Origin: Heritiera littoralis
Lineage: Eukaryota > Streptophyta > Magnoliopsida > Malvales > Malvaceae
Direction of reading: 5' to 3'
DNA: 64,000 bases
NCBI GenBank assembly: GCA_031772115.1
Contig: JAPDPK010000022.1
Span: forward strand, 372,001-436,000
Shown: positions 22,890 to 35,795 of the stretch, piece by piece
How the letters are laid out: each line of letters opens with the position of its first letter
Numbering within the stretch: position 1 is the first letter of the stretch
Notes under the pieces: model-generated
Database searches by the model: none
Told to the model about the DNA's origin: nothing
Seen by the model: the letters and a program-made list of their open reading frames with translations, nothing else
Translations under genes and position numbers: made by a program

Positions 22890-23165
22890 ATTTTTTAAAG
22901 ATACAGTTTATCTTTATGATATTAGATAATGTTATTAAAATATGTAGTGATTTTTGTTTATAATTTATTAATGATTAATGTTTTATTTAGTGATTTTTGT
23001 TTTTTAAAGATACAATTTATCTTTATGATATTAGATAATGTTATTAAAATATGTAGTGATTTTTGCTTATAATTTATTAATGATTAATGTTTTATTTAGT
23101 GATTTTTGTTTTTTAAACATACATTTTATCTTTATGATATTAGATAATGTTATTAAAACATATAA
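22890..23165. repeat. Three tandem 109-bp units between the convergent M3 genes
   Basis: The words ATACAGTTTA / ATACAATTTA / ATACATTTTA start at 22901, 23010 and 23119, a period of 109 bp, each followed by TCTTTATGATATTAGATAAT. M1 and M2 have two such units in the same place, so copy number varies in the shared 3' region of the two genes. Confidence 0.8.
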
Positions 23166-25621
23166 TGCATAAATCGATAATATAATCATAAGAAGGCATA
23201 CATATCAAAATACAGTAATATTTAATAAAATATCATGGTTCATCTAAGTCAATGGTTTCTCTAATGGCAACATCTAATCTCGACAACAAATTTTGGAATT
23301 CCTTGATGTGAGATACATATAGAAGCTCCTACTCACAAATAGAATCACATCGGTACCGTTGCCAATTGCATGCAATCGAAGGTATTGGTGCAAACGGGTC
23401 CATAAATACCTGAAAAATAGCACTATTAAATGTATGAAAAAATGTAAAACAAAATATTTCAAGTCTTACATACATATTATTATCAATACCTCAATAAAAT
23501 GAGAATCGTTAACAAGTCTAAGTGCTATGATCCATGTTGCAGTGGTGGCGGTGGTGCAGTTCTAAGCGGAAGATATGTCAAGCATGGTCTAGAAGATAAA
23601 CGGACTAGCATAACTTTATACTTTGTTGCTATCAAGTGACCCATATCGGGTAAAGTCATCCATTTATCATAAGGAGCTGGTATCTTGAAATAAGATAATG
23701 TCTCTATAAATTCATCAACACGCTCCTCGAATCCATAGAGACTAACATAATAAGCTCGGAAATCACATATCTGCTTAATCAAATCTTGTCGCACCTTAGC
23801 CCATGCATCAACACCCATGCCTAACAAGCCAGCTATAGCTCGAAAACCACAATGTCCATTTGATTCAACATCTACAGTAGAACGTATATATTGGCGTATC
23901 TTTAAAGGGAAAGAATCAATAAATTTCACTTTCTTTTTTCAATGAACTGGTAGTTTCATCATCTTCACTGAATTGACTGAAACGGGTGTTGATGCACTAT
24001 CATATTGAGATTCAAAAATCTCAAAATATGAAGGATCACGTCGAGTTGATTTATCTCGATGGCTTTTGGTCTTAGCCTTCTCAAGTGGAGGAACAAGAAA
24101 TGTAGTTGCTGGATCACCTAGTTCCCTTAACTTTTTCTTTAAGGCTAATTTTCATGAGATATCACAAGCATTGAAGCGTTTCATTATAAGCTCCCACTCG
24201 GCATCAAGATTCAAACTCAGCTAAGTAATCAACATTGTTCTTCTTCAAGTCCAACTTCGACCAATAAGGATCTAAAACGGACAAGGGAATTGGTGTCCCG
24301 TCCCTTATGAATTCAGCAATCTCGTGAGCACAAGGCAACCCATGTGTGCCTCTAATGACACAACCACAGACAAGAGGGTCAATGCCGGTATCATTTGCTC
24401 GCTGTGCCTCCTTCAAAATAATATTCAATGTTGTCCTAGAAACTAATCCCCGTAACTCCCTAAACAAAGTTGATCAAAAATTATGTTCTACAATAGTAAG
24501 ACTTCTCTCAAACGAAGCCTTTATCTTCGTATGTTGCCGCTCAATCAGGGAGTTGATAACATTCCAAGATGTATCAAAATCTCCTTGGGACGATCCAAGG
24601 TGTCTCTTTAACTTTGAATGTGCACTCTCCGCCCTACATGACGTTAGAAAATGTTTATTATAATGAATAAATTATATAATTTGTGAAAATAACAATATTT
24701 AAACTCTATAAACCTACATACCTATTTGTTGTAACATCCAAAGTGCTTTACTTTATTTGTCCAAGCAGCAACAAATCTCTCTTTATGCTAAGTCAACCAA
24801 GTATCTCTCAAGTACTTAAGCACTCTAGGATAAGAATGGTAATGAGTTACCAATGAACTTAAATTTGCTTCGTACTCATACTCATTCGAAGAGAATACAA
24901 GAATGCCCCAAGTTGACATGAATGCCTCCCACTTCTCATTACTCTCAAACCACTTTTTACAATTAGCAAGTACATTCTTTGATATATGCCATCTACATAA
25001 GAGATTGGTTGTGCTAGGGAACATTGTTTGTACTGCTTTCATCAATGCCAAATCCCTATCAGTAACAATGACAAAAGGCGTTGAATCAGAAGACATCAAA
25101 CTTTTTAACTTCTCTAATGCCCAAATGTAGTTGTCAATGCGCTCAGTCTCCATGTAAACAAATGCAATAGAAAATGTCAAATCTGTACATGTCACACCAA
25201 CAATCTGAAGGAGTGGGAGTCGATATCTATTAGTTTTATATGTACAATCCATAACTAACACATTGGGAAAAGCATTCAATAAATCTACAGTCGTCAGATG
25301 AACCCAAAATAAGTCTCTAACAATCACTTGACTCATCATTCCTATGCCACTCAACATATTTACAATCATTCAAGTGTTTCATGAGTTTCTAAATCTGTGA
25401 TCTACCAGCTTTGTCAACCATTCTATACTTTTGTCGTGCATTGTAGATGGCCTTTATGGTACTGGAATTCTTCTTATCATGTTGTTTCAACATCATTAGT
25501 ATATTTCTTGGTCTGACCATATTATTTGTCATATCGGCCACTATATCTTGTTCTTTCACTGTTAATCGACCAGCAAAGGAATGTCTTTCTAACTGTCTTG
25601 CAGCCAAATGGTTATGCATTC

Positions 25622-26611
25622 TGTTAGCTTTAAATTGACAAATGTTTTGAAATGACAAAACTCAAGTAAATGTTTTTAGTGTAAATTTGCTCAAAATGGA
25701 TTCAATAATGGAAAATCTTTTAAACATAAATTTGGACTGTGATTTCAATTGAAAAAGTTAGAAAATACTTTTATAAAAATGTTAGAATATCTTGAACTGA
25801 CTTAAAATCACAAAAAGTCATCAATCTATCTCAAAATTGCCACCAAATAAGTGTAGGAAAATATGAGGGATCGATCCCCCCCGTAGAGGGATCGATCGTT
25901 AAATGGCAGAAAGGTTATCCCATTTGGCAGAAAAGGATGGAAGTGTTCTGGAAGTTTGGGATCGATCCCCTATGGCTAAGGATTGATCCTTTTTCATGAA
26001 AACAGTGCCCAACGACTAGTTTCTAAGTTTTTCAATGGGAAGTTTTGCATTACATGCTTCAACAACCATCCCAGTCAGTTGGTGGACCATAAATAGAGGA
26101 ATTTATGAAGTTTGGAGGCAGAACAAGCACTAAGAAACTCTCAAAGCTTTAAGAAAGAAATCCTAGCTGAAAAATTCATCTTTTGTATCTCTTGTGTAAT
26201 ATTTCATCTTGTTCATCACCCACTCACCTAAATTTTTTATATTGAAAGGGGTGTGTTATCCTTGTAAGGTTTCCTTGTGAGTGAAAGGGTAGCTTTACAA
26301 GGGGATAGGCTTAGAAGTTTATTTCCAAGCTTTTAAGAGAAATTGTAAAAGGTCTAACCACACCTTGAAGTGGCTTGTAAGCATTCACAACAAGAGTGGA
26401 ATCAATCCCTTAACAAGAGGATCAAGGAGAGAGGACGTAGGCAAGAGTTGGCCGAACCTCTATAAACTTCTGTGTTTGCTTCTCTTTCCTTTACCTTATT
26501 TACTGTATTTTATTTACTTTTGCAATATTTGTTTTACTTGTTTATTAAGCTTATAAAAACTCAAAAAATTGTAGTAAAATCGATTCACCCCCACTCTCGA
26601 TAGAGTCAACA
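25622..26611 (+). repeat. Copia-B 5' LTR
   Basis: Starts TGTTAGC and ends TCAACA. It contains several copies of the palindrome GGGATCGATCCC (25868-25990), a TATA-like CATAAATAGAGG near 26090 and a long leader. It aligns end to end with 34274-35265, with scattered substitutions. Confidence 0.93.
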
Positions 26612-26613
26612 AT

Positions 26614-26631
26614 TGGTATTAGAGCTTGGGC
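26614..26631 (+). other. Primer binding site of Copia-B (initiator tRNA-Met)
   Basis: TGGTATTAGAGCTTGGG follows the 5' LTR after a 2-base spacer. It resembles the complement of the plant initiator tRNA-Met 3' end (TGGTATCAGAGC), with one mismatch. Confidence 0.8.
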
Positions 26632-26677
26632 TCGAGAATCAATTAGGAGTAATTTCCTTCGAGTAGAAACGATGTAG

Positions 26678-28280
26678 ATGGCTCAAAGTAGTGTAGCTAC
26701 ACCCTTAGTAGGAGAGGGACACTCTACAGTTAGGCCACCACTCGTCAATGGTGAAAAATTATGCTTATTGGAAGACTAGGATGATGTTATTCATTCAAGC
26801 AAATGACTATGAAGTGTGGAGAATTATAGTTAAAGTTCCCCTAGTTCCTATTAAGAAAGTAGATGGGAAGGAAGTGCCAAAGAAAGAGGATGAATGGGAT
26901 ACAAACGATTTTAGAATGACACAATTAAATGCTAAAGCAATGCACACACTCTTTTGTGCATTAGGACATAATAAGTATAATACAGTGTCACAATGTGAGA
27001 ATGCTAAACAAATATGGGATAAGCTAGCTGTTACTCATGAAGGTACCACACAAGTTAAGGAGACTAAAGTAGGAATGCTCACTCAAGATTATGAGTTATT
27101 TAAAATAAAGAGTGATGAATCAATTAGTGATATGTTTACTAAATTTATTGATATCATAAATGGTCTCAAGTCTGTAGGAAAAACATATTCAAATGTTGAA
27201 ATGGTGAAGAAGATTCTAAATAGCCTACCTAAATCATGGGAAGCAAAAGTTACAGCAATTGAGGAATCTAAAGATCCCCATACACTTTCTCTAGATGAAC
27301 TCATGGGATCTTTACTCATCTATGAGATGAAAATCAAAAGGAATCAAGAACCTCCCAAGAAAGTTGGAGTTGCATTAAAATCCACCACAAATGAGGATTT
27401 AGAGATGGCCATGTTTGCAAAAAGGTTTAACAAATTCATGAGGCTGAGGGCTGGTGGAAACTTTAGGAGACCCCCTAGGAGAGATTTTAGCAAAGGGGAA
27501 ACAAGTAGGAAAGAAAAAGACCCAATCATTTGTTATGAATGTAAGAAACCTGGTCACATTAAATTTGATTGTCCTTTTTATAAAAAACAAAATGAGAAGA
27601 AACCAAAGAAGAAAACAATGATGGCTACATGGAGTGATAGTGAATGCTCCGATGAAGAGAACGTAGAAAAGGAAGTAGCCAACCTTTGCTTCATGGCCAT
27701 TGAAGATGAAAAGGTAAAATCCAACTCAATTGACACTAATGAATATACATTTGATGAATTGCAAGATGCATTTGATGAGTTAGCAAATGAGTTTGAGTGT
27801 ATGAATATGAAATATAAGAAAATGATTTCAAAATTGAAAAAGGAAAATGAGATGCTTATGAATGTTAAGCTAGAATGTGAAAAGAAATTAGAAAATGCAA
27901 ATCTAGAAATAGAAGAATTAAGTAAAAAGAAAGTTAATTTGCAAAATTCTTTTTCTAGATTTTATATGGGTCAACAAAAACTTGATCATATGCTAGAGAC
28001 CCAAAGAGCATTCTTTGGTAAAGAAGGAGTAGGGTACAATGCATCAAATAAAGAAACTCATCTTAAAAACTTCCTTGTTAAAGATAAAAAATTTGTATTG
28101 TGTACCTCATGTAATAAACTAGGACACTCTTCACAAGCATGCACATCTAGAAAGACCATTATTAAAGGAAAAATAGCTATTAAGATTTGGGTGACAAAGA
28201 ATGTTTTAAATTCAAGTGATGAGTCATTAAGAATGAAATGGATCCCTAAAGGATCAAAAATTATTAGTACTAACTCTTAA
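26678..28280 (+). pseudogene. Copia-B gag, frameshifted near the start
   Basis: The start at 26678 encodes MAQSSVATPLVGEGHST... An extra A in the A run at 26754-26758 then shifts the frame. From 26748 an open frame of 510 codons follows. It holds the copia gag domain (WKTRMMLFIQANDYEVW, QIWDKLAVTHEGT), a CCHC zinc knuckle (CYECKKPGHIKFDC), a predicted coiled coil rich in Lys/Glu/Asn (residues 310-400) and a second, degenerate knuckle (CTSCNKLGHSSQAC). The TAA at 28278-28280 precedes the usual gag end GPKKIWVPK, so it is premature. Gag would form the capsid and bind the genomic RNA. Confidence 0.85.
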
Positions 28281-28299
28281 GGACCCAAGAAAATTTGGG

Positions 28300-31200
28300 T
28301 ACCTAAAATAAATGTTTGATGTATTTGTATGTAGGAGGAAGAGCATTGCTACAAGGCTAAGTCCAAGGAACATTGGTATCTTGATAGTGGATGCTCAAGA
28401 CACATGACAGGTGACAAGACCCAATTTAAATTTTTAAAGCCTAAAAGTGGTGGATAAGTCACATTTGGACACAACTCCAAAGGACAAATTCAGGGAATTG
28501 GCTCCATTGGTAACTCTTCCTTAACTATTGAAAATGATTTGTATGTTAGAGGCTTAAAACATAATTTACTTAGTATTAGTCAATTATGTGATAAAGGTTT
28601 TAAAGTTATGTTTGATGCTTTGTGTTGCAATGTGGTCAATGCTAAAACTAATCAAATTCTTTTCATTGGACATAGACAAGGAAACATTTACATTATTAAT
28701 TTAGATGAGTTAAATAACAAAAATGTATGTTTTATGGCCACTAAAGAAGATGAACCTTAGTTATGGCATAAAAGACTAGGTCATGCTAGCATGCATGTTT
28801 TATCTAAATTAGCTAAAAGAGACTTAGTGGTAGGTTTACCTAAACTCCAATTTGAAAATGATAAAATTTGTGAGACTTGTGTAAGAGGAAAACACAAGAG
28901 AATATCATTTAAATCTAAGAAGTGTGTTATAACATCTAGGTCACTTCAATTCCTCCATTTAGATCTTTTTGGACCAACTAGAACCACTAGTTTAGGAGGA
29001 AAACACTATAGTTTCGTCATAGTTGATGACTACACTAGGTTCACTTGGGTGTTCTTTTTAAGTGTGAAAAATGAAGCCTTAGAGAAATTCATCATTTTTT
29101 CCAAACTTGTTCAAAATGAAAAAGATTATTCTATAACTAGCATTAGAAGTGATCATCGAAAAGAATTTGAAAATCTTGGTTTTAATTCTTATTGTAATGA
29201 AAATGGAATTAGCTATAATTTTTCTGCTCTTAGAACTCCTTAACAAAATGGGTTATTTGAAAGGAGAAATAGAACCTTAGAAGAAATGGCTAGAACCATG
29301 CTTTATGAAAACAATTTACCAAAATATTTTTGGGCTGAAGCTATCAACACTGCATGTTATGTTATAAATAGAGCTATGATTAGGCCTATTTTAAAGAAAA
29401 CCCCTTATGAGCTTTATAAAGGAAAAAGGCTTAACATAAGCTACTTTCATCCATTTGGCTACAAATGTTTTGTTTTAAATAATGGAAAAGACAATTTAGG
29501 AAAATTTGATGCAAAAAGTGATGAAAGTATTTTTCTTGGTTATTTTTTAAATTCCAAGGCAGATAGAGTCTTCAACAAAAGAACACTAGTTGTAGAAGAA
29601 TCAATTCATGTGATTTTTGATGAGTCAAGTTCTTCTAATAGAACCAATCTTGATGATGAAGTAGAAATATTTGATGAACCACAAATTGATCCATCTCAAG
29701 ACAAAGATGTTAGGGAACAATTAGAAGATCTTGATATAAATAAGAATGAGGAGTCATTGGAACATGAAATAATTGAGAAAGAATCAAGATGTCCTAGAGA
29801 ACTTAGCTATGTGAAAGATAATAACATTGTTGGAGATCCAAATATAGGTGTTAGAACTAGGTCAACATATAGAAACATATGTTAACATGTAGCTTTTGTA
29901 TCACAATTTGAACCAAAGAATGTACATGAGGCTTTAAAAGATGAAAATTGGATTATGGCTATGCAAGAGGAATTAAACCAATTTGAAAGAAGCAAAGTGT
30001 GGACACTACTGGAAAGACCTAAGGATTATCCAATTATTGGAACTAAATGGGTATTTAAGAATAAAATGGATGAGAATAGTATAATAGTTAGAAACAAAGC
30101 TAGATTAGTGACACAAGGATATAGCCAAGAAGAAGGAATAGACTATGATGAAACCTATGCTCCAGTAGCTAGATTAGAAGCCATTTGGATGCTACTTGCC
30201 TTTGCATGCTACAAGGATTTCAAACTATATCAAATGGATGTTAAAAGTGCTTTGTTAAATGGTTACATAAATAAAGAGGTTTATGTTGAGCAACCTTCGG
30301 TTTTGAAAATCCTAAGTTTCCTAACCTTGTTTTCAAGCTATCAAAAGCTTTGTATGGATTAAAACAAGCTGCTATAGCTTGGTATGAAAAACTTTCAAAA
30401 TTTTTTATTGAAAAAGGTTTTGCAAGAGGCAAAGTAGATACAATATTGTTTATCCAATCTAAGGGTAGTGACTTATTAGTAGTTCAAATTTATATAGATG
30501 ATATCATTTTTGGATCTACAAATGGTCATTATGTAAAGATTTCTCCAAATTAATGCAAGGTGAATTTGAAATGAGCATAATGGGAGAGCTAACCTTCTTT
30601 TTAGGACTTCAAGTTAAACAATGTAAAGAAGGTATTTTTATAAATCAAGCTAAGTATACTAAAGACTTGCTCAAGAGGTTTGGAATGGATGAGTCTAAAC
30701 CTCATTCCACCCCAATGAGCACAAATATCAAGATTGATAAAGATGGAGGAGGAAAATGTGTAGACACTAAACTATATAAGTCTATGATTGGTTCATTGCT
30801 ATACCTCACTGCTAGTAGACCGGATATAATGTTTAGTGTATACTTATGTGCTAGATTTCAGTCATCTCCTAAAGAATCGCACTTACAAGATGTAAAAAGA
30901 ATCCTTAGATACCTTAAAGACACTTCTTCCTTAGGACTTTGGTATCCTAAAGATTCTACTTTTGCTCTCCATGCTTATTTCGATGCGGATTTTGTTGGTT
31001 GCAAAGTTGATAGGAAAAGCACATTCGGAACTTGTCAATTCTTAGGAAATAGACTCATTTCATGGTTCTCAAAGAAATAAAATAGTGTAGCTCAATCCAC
31101 AACCAAAGCTGAATATATTGCTTCCGGAAGTTGTTGTGCTCAAGTATTGTGGATTAAACAACAAATGAGTGACTATGAAATAGAAATGAATCAAGTTCCT

Positions 31201-31434
31201 ATCAAATGTGATAATACTAGTGCCATCAACCTTACCAAAAATCTCATACAACACTTTAGAACTAAGCACATTGAAATAAGACACCATTTTATCAAAGATC
31301 ATGTGCAAAAAGGTAATATTGTTCTAGAGTATATAGATACCGTGCACCAATTGGCTGATATCTTTACAAAACCCTTGGATAAGGAGCGATTTTACACACT
31401 TAGAGGTGAACTAGGTCTCATGAATGCTCCTTGA
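28300..31434 (+). pseudogene. Copia-B pol (protease, integrase, RT, RNase H), multiple stops
   Basis: Protease is marked by WYLDSGCSRHMTGD near 28375. Integrase follows, with its zinc finger (LWHKRLGHAS, CETCVRGKH) near 28760-28890 and core (LDLFGPTRT, FVIVDDYTRFTWVFFL). Reverse transcriptase starts near 29955 (MQEELNQFERSKVWTLLERP) and has YIDD at 30491-30502. RNase H (AYFDADFVGCKVDRKST, DNTSAINLTKN) ends at 31434 with the usual ADIFTKPL. In-frame stops lie near 28456, 28758, 29241, 29883 and 31078, and frame changes near 30297 and 30530. Most stops are explained by CAA to TAA or TGG to TAG changes. Confidence 0.88.
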
Positions 31435-31849
31435 ACTGAATTGATTTCCTTGTGACTTTGAATGAATAGTCTAAGTTGGCTGTGATGAATGCAAGTCAGG
31501 AATTTAGAGAATGTATTGACCATCTACTATTCATGGCCTTAACTTGCCAAATTTTTCTTAGTTCTTAGGATGAATGATTGAAATGTGTGTACTTGATCAT
31601 GCTAATCCCTTACCATTCATCTCCACTAGTTCAGATTCACTTCTCATGTTTAAAACCCTCTTAAAATCACAACAAAATGATTTTTAACACTTTTTCACAT
31701 GTTTTTGCCTTACTCAAGTCACACAACATGTTCTTCAAGCTACTCAAATCTGATTTTGTTTTTACAGTATAGAAATGCATATTTTTACATGTTTTCAAAT
31801 CAATTTTCTGCATCAAAATTAAGGCAATTGACTGAGGGATCAATTTCTC

Positions 31850-32020
31850 ACGAAATAGAATTGATTCCCGGGTTGTTCAGGCCAAAATTCTAGGCTTTTA
31901 ACCATGAGGGATCGATCCTCTTCGTCATGGGATCGATCCCATGGATCCAGATTTAGAGCATTTTAGGTTTTGCCTGGAAGGGATCGATCCCTTTCTTGAA
32001 GGGATCGATCCCCTCGGGCC
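31850..32020 (+). repeat. Cluster of GGGATCGATCCC palindromes downstream of Copia-B pol
   Basis: Four sites are spaced about 27-70 bp apart: GAGGGATCGATCCTC, TGGGATCGATCCCA, AGGGATCGATCCCT and AGGGATCGATCCCC. The same 12-bp palindrome occurs in both Copia-B LTRs and in the Copia-C LTR. Confidence 0.8.
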
Positions 32021-32655
32021 AGAACACATTTCGCGGGTTCTTAAAAGTGTCGGCCTCCCTCTAATTTCAACACTATTCAACTTCCTCTTCACAGAAACCC
32101 CCTTCCACCATTTCCTTACACCAAAACTTCAAGATCTCACTCATTTCTCCATCAAATCACTTCATTTCTTCACCATTCTTCATTATTTCTCCATCTCTCT
32201 CACTTCTCATCATCCTTTCATACCAAAACCTCATCCTTTTTTATTTCCTTTCTTCTCACTTGTGTTCATCACTATTCACGCCCAACATTCCAATTGTAAG
32301 TGTTTCTTCATTAATTACCATCGATTTTCTTGCATTTTTCGTTTATTTCATCATATTTTGTAAACCCATTTCCATTTCTTGCACATATTATCATTCCATC
32401 TCATTTTCAAGTATCCACAAAACCCATATTTTTGTCTAAGTTCTATCTATCATAACTTAGAATCCATTTCATATTTCATCATTATTTATTCATCTAAGTT
32501 GTTGCTTATGTGTTGATTTGTGGCCTTGTGTTGTTGGTTAGTTCTTCATTCCCCCATACACTCATCCACACTCAACCAAACTTGTGCTCACTAATTGTTC
32601 GACAAAATTCCTCAGAGAACTTTACTCTGTTTCTCATACTCAAACTTCACTCAAA

Positions 32656-33770
32656 ATGGCTCCTAGATTCAAACACACCGCTCAGAAACGAAAAGCCTAT
32701 GCCTCTTCCTCCTCCTCCGTGCCTACAGCCTTTAATCGTTGTTTTTGAAATGCGGAAGAGAAAAATCTTTTTCATACGAAATTCGCCAACATGCGCATCA
32801 AGCATTGGCGTCCCATTGATTTCGCCTTCCTAGAAGAAATAGGGTTTCCATATTTGGCCACATTTGACAACTTCCACTGCATTTTTTGAAAATTAACACT
32901 CCGATCCCTTGAAACATTGTTCGAGCATTCTTCTCCAACACCAAACTGATCATGAGTCCCAACGATCCATGCAAAGTAGTAGGAATTCGATCATTCGTCA
33001 TGGGAAAGCATATCGAAGTCACCATACAATCACTCTCCTATGCTTTTCGCATTCCCGAAGGCGGACTCACCTTTGAGAATGCTGAGGTTCCACTGGACTT
33101 TTCCATTACCGATGAGATTGCTGGTGACCTCCCTGTCTTTACACGCCTCCTTCATATTATTATTTCCTATATCCTTCTTCCATTCGGCACGAAATACTCC
33201 CAAGTTTGAAAACTTGATCATTTTTGGCTTCACTACATTCACTCACCTGATGGATATCAGCCCGACCTCCATTTCATCCTACATGATTGGGTAAATTGTT
33301 TGTGGTACGGTTAAAACGATTGTTTTCCCTCAGCCACTCACATATTACCTACTCGACCGAGGCATAGACTGCTCGTGTGAAGCCAGTGTCCTTCCTAATC
33401 TGAGTACCATCATCAATCTCGCTACGATGCACAATCTTGGGTGGTATTTACGCCAGCGAGGTGATGTTTCAATACAGGAGAAGGGTCATGATCAGCCTGC
33501 ATCTCCCGCGCATGATATCGAAGAGGAAGACCCTGCCGAACCTTCTTCTTCCGTACCATCGGGATCCACCTCGGCTTCTCTTAACCAAATCATGCTCACG
33601 CTTTAAAATCTCCAGTAGACTGTCACTCAGCGTTTTGATCAACTCGATGCTCGCCTCGACAGTATGGAGGAGACACAGGCTGCCTTATTTGATGAAGTCC
33701 AAGATATTCGTATGCAGCACAAGGACTTCGTTGAGCAGTATCACTTGATGTTTCCTCGGAGGCGTTGACT
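32656..33770 (+). pseudogene. Copia-B third ORF remnant (position of the sirevirus extra/env-like gene)
   Basis: Between pol and the 3' LTR, an ATG at 32656 opens a frame starting MAPRFKHTAQKRK with a serine-rich run. Recognisable coding continues in several frames to about 33770, interrupted by stops and shifts (near 32748, 32890, 33208, 33300, 33600). The middle part (32952-33209) reads as a globular segment. A late part with a Pro/Ser-rich linker and a possible coiled coil (GGDTQAALFDEV-like) closes it. Sireviruses often carry an additional ORF here, called env-like in some species. No signal peptide or membrane segment is evident in this remnant, so an envelope role is not supported by the sequence. 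Confidence 0.55.
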
Positions 33771-34070
33771 AGAGTCTTTTAGCCTGTTATGATTTTCTGA
33801 TTTCAGACTTTATGATGATTAGATTGTTGTGGCATTTCCTAGTTGTGTTTGTGGTGTCTTAAACTTCTCTTAGTTGTATGGACTAGTGTGTTCTGTTTGT
33901 AGAATTTTAGACCTTTATTTTTCTATGACATGGCTTATGATTATGTTTATGACATCGACTTGATCTATGCTTCTATTTATGCCATTGAAATGGTTTATGC
34001 TTCTGCCTTTGTTGCTTTAAATTAACTTATGCCTATGACCATTTTTCCATACTGTCTATTTATCTTATTA

Positions 34071-34273
34071 AGGGGGAGTATATCTATAGTCTTTGTTATG
34101 ACAAAAAGGGGGAGAATTAATGTGGTAAATTTTTATAGCAATTTCATGCTTACATCGAGGGGGAGCAAATCTTGAGAGGGATTAGTATTTTTTAAAAATA
34201 CAAGCACACTCATGCTTTTCAAAAATTATCAGCAAATTTATCTTAAGTTTTGTCATATCAAAAAGAGGGAGAT
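34071..34273 (+). other. Multiple polypurine tracts before the Copia-B 3' LTR
   Basis: AAGGGGGAGTA (34070), AAAAAGGGGGAGAA (34103), GAGGGGGAGCAAA (34157) and AAAAGAGGGAGAT (34261) lie within 200 bp, the last abutting the LTR. Repeated purine tracts here are a known hallmark of sireviruses. The last one is expected to prime plus-strand synthesis. Confidence 0.75.
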
Positions 34274-35265
34274 TGTTAGCTTTAAATTGACCAATGTTTT
34301 GAAATGACAAAACTTAAGTAAATGCTTTTACTGTAAATTTGCTCAAAATGGATTCAATAATGGAAAATCTTTTAAACATAATCTTGAACTATGATTTCAA
34401 TTGAAAAAGTCAGAAAATACTTTTATAAAAGTGTTAGAATATCTTGAACTGACTTAAAATCACAAAAAGCCATCAATTTATCTCAAAATTGCCACCAAAT
34501 AAGTGCAGGAAAATACGAGGGATCGATCCCCCCTATAGAGGGATCAATCCCTAAATGGCAGAAAGGTTATCCCATTTGGCAAAAAAGGCTAAAAGTGTTC
34601 TGGAAGTTTGGGATCGATCCCCTATGGCTAAGGATCGATCCTTTTTCACGAAAACAGTGCCAACGGCTAGTTTCTGAGATTTTCAATGGGAAGTTTTGCA
34701 TTAAATGCTTCAACAACCGTCCCAATCAGTTGGTGGACTATAAATAGAGGCATTTATGAAGTTTGGAGGCAGAATAAGCACTAAGAAACTTTCAAAGCTT
34801 CAAGAAAGAAATCCTAGCTGAAAAATTCATCTTTTGTAGCTCTTGTGTAATATTTCATCTTGTTCATCACCCACCCACCTAAATTTCTGATATTGAAAGG
34901 GGTGTGTTATCCTTGTAAGGTTTCCTTATGAGTGAAAGGGTAGCGTTACAAGGGGATAGGCTGAGAAGTTTATTTCCAAGCTTTCAAGAGAAATTGTAAG
35001 AGGTCTAACCACACCTTGAAGTGGCTTGTAAGCATTCACAACAAGAGTGGAATCAATCCCTTGACAAGAGGATCAAGGAGAGAGGACGTAGGCAAGAGTT
35101 GGCCGAACCTCTATAAAATTATGTGTTTGCTTCTCTTTCCTTTACCTTATTTACTGCATTTTATTTACTTTTGCAATATTTGTTTTACTTGTTTATTAAT
35201 CTTACAAAAACTCAAAAAATTGTAGTAAAACCAATTCACCCTCCCCCCTCTCGGTAGAGTCAACA
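34274..35265 (+). repeat. Copia-B 3' LTR
   Basis: Full-length counterpart of the 5' LTR, with the same termini and the same GGGATCGATCCC sites. Scattered substitutions and small indels show that the insertion is not very recent. Confidence 0.93.
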
Positions 35266-35795
35266 CATTCCACATACTACTTTAACTGCCCAATCATCGC
35301 CCCTGAACAATTTCACCCCCTGTAGCTCGAATTGACAATTACACTTCTTTGTTCCCGTTCCCAAGCGACGGAATTCATCTTTGTTTGATCTATATATTCC
35401 ATACCATTCACATGCAAGTCGAAGTCTAGGTTTTCTTCTGGGAACACCAACTTCGAATGATCTAATCACAATAACAAACCTAGGTCTCTTCCAACCTCTC
35501 TAGCCTATGTGATCAAGGCATTTCTACTATTGAAAACCTGAACAAAATAAATTTAATAATTAGTTTTTTTACTGTATTTGTATTAAAACATTATATTAAT
35601 TTTAAATATACTTACCTTGTTAGTAGTAAATACATAAGTAAAGTCAAATATTTTTTCATCCACACTATTGGATTCTTCAGTGTACACTACTATTTCTTTA
35701 TTACTTTGCAAATATTAAACAATTAATTATAATTATTACAATAAATTATATAATAAAAATAATTAATTATAAAAATAAAATTGAGAAACATGGTA

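Larger units (their letters stand above)
25622..35265 (+). mobile_element. Copia-B: full-length sirevirus-like Ty1/copia retrotransposon
   Basis: LTRs of about 990 bp (25622-26611 and 34274-35265) start TGTTAGCTTTAAATTGAC and end GAGTCAACA. The 5-bp TSD CATTC at 25617-25621 and 35266-35270 is exact. A primer binding site for initiator tRNA-Met follows the 5' LTR. Next come gag, protease, integrase, reverse transcriptase and RNase H. Then comes a long 2.8-kb 3' region with a third ORF remnant and several purine tracts. The overall size (9,644 bp), the large gag with a coiled coil, the extra 3' region and the repeated purine tracts fit the Sirevirus/Maximus lineage. Many stops and frameshifts show that it is inactive. 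Confidence 0.93.
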
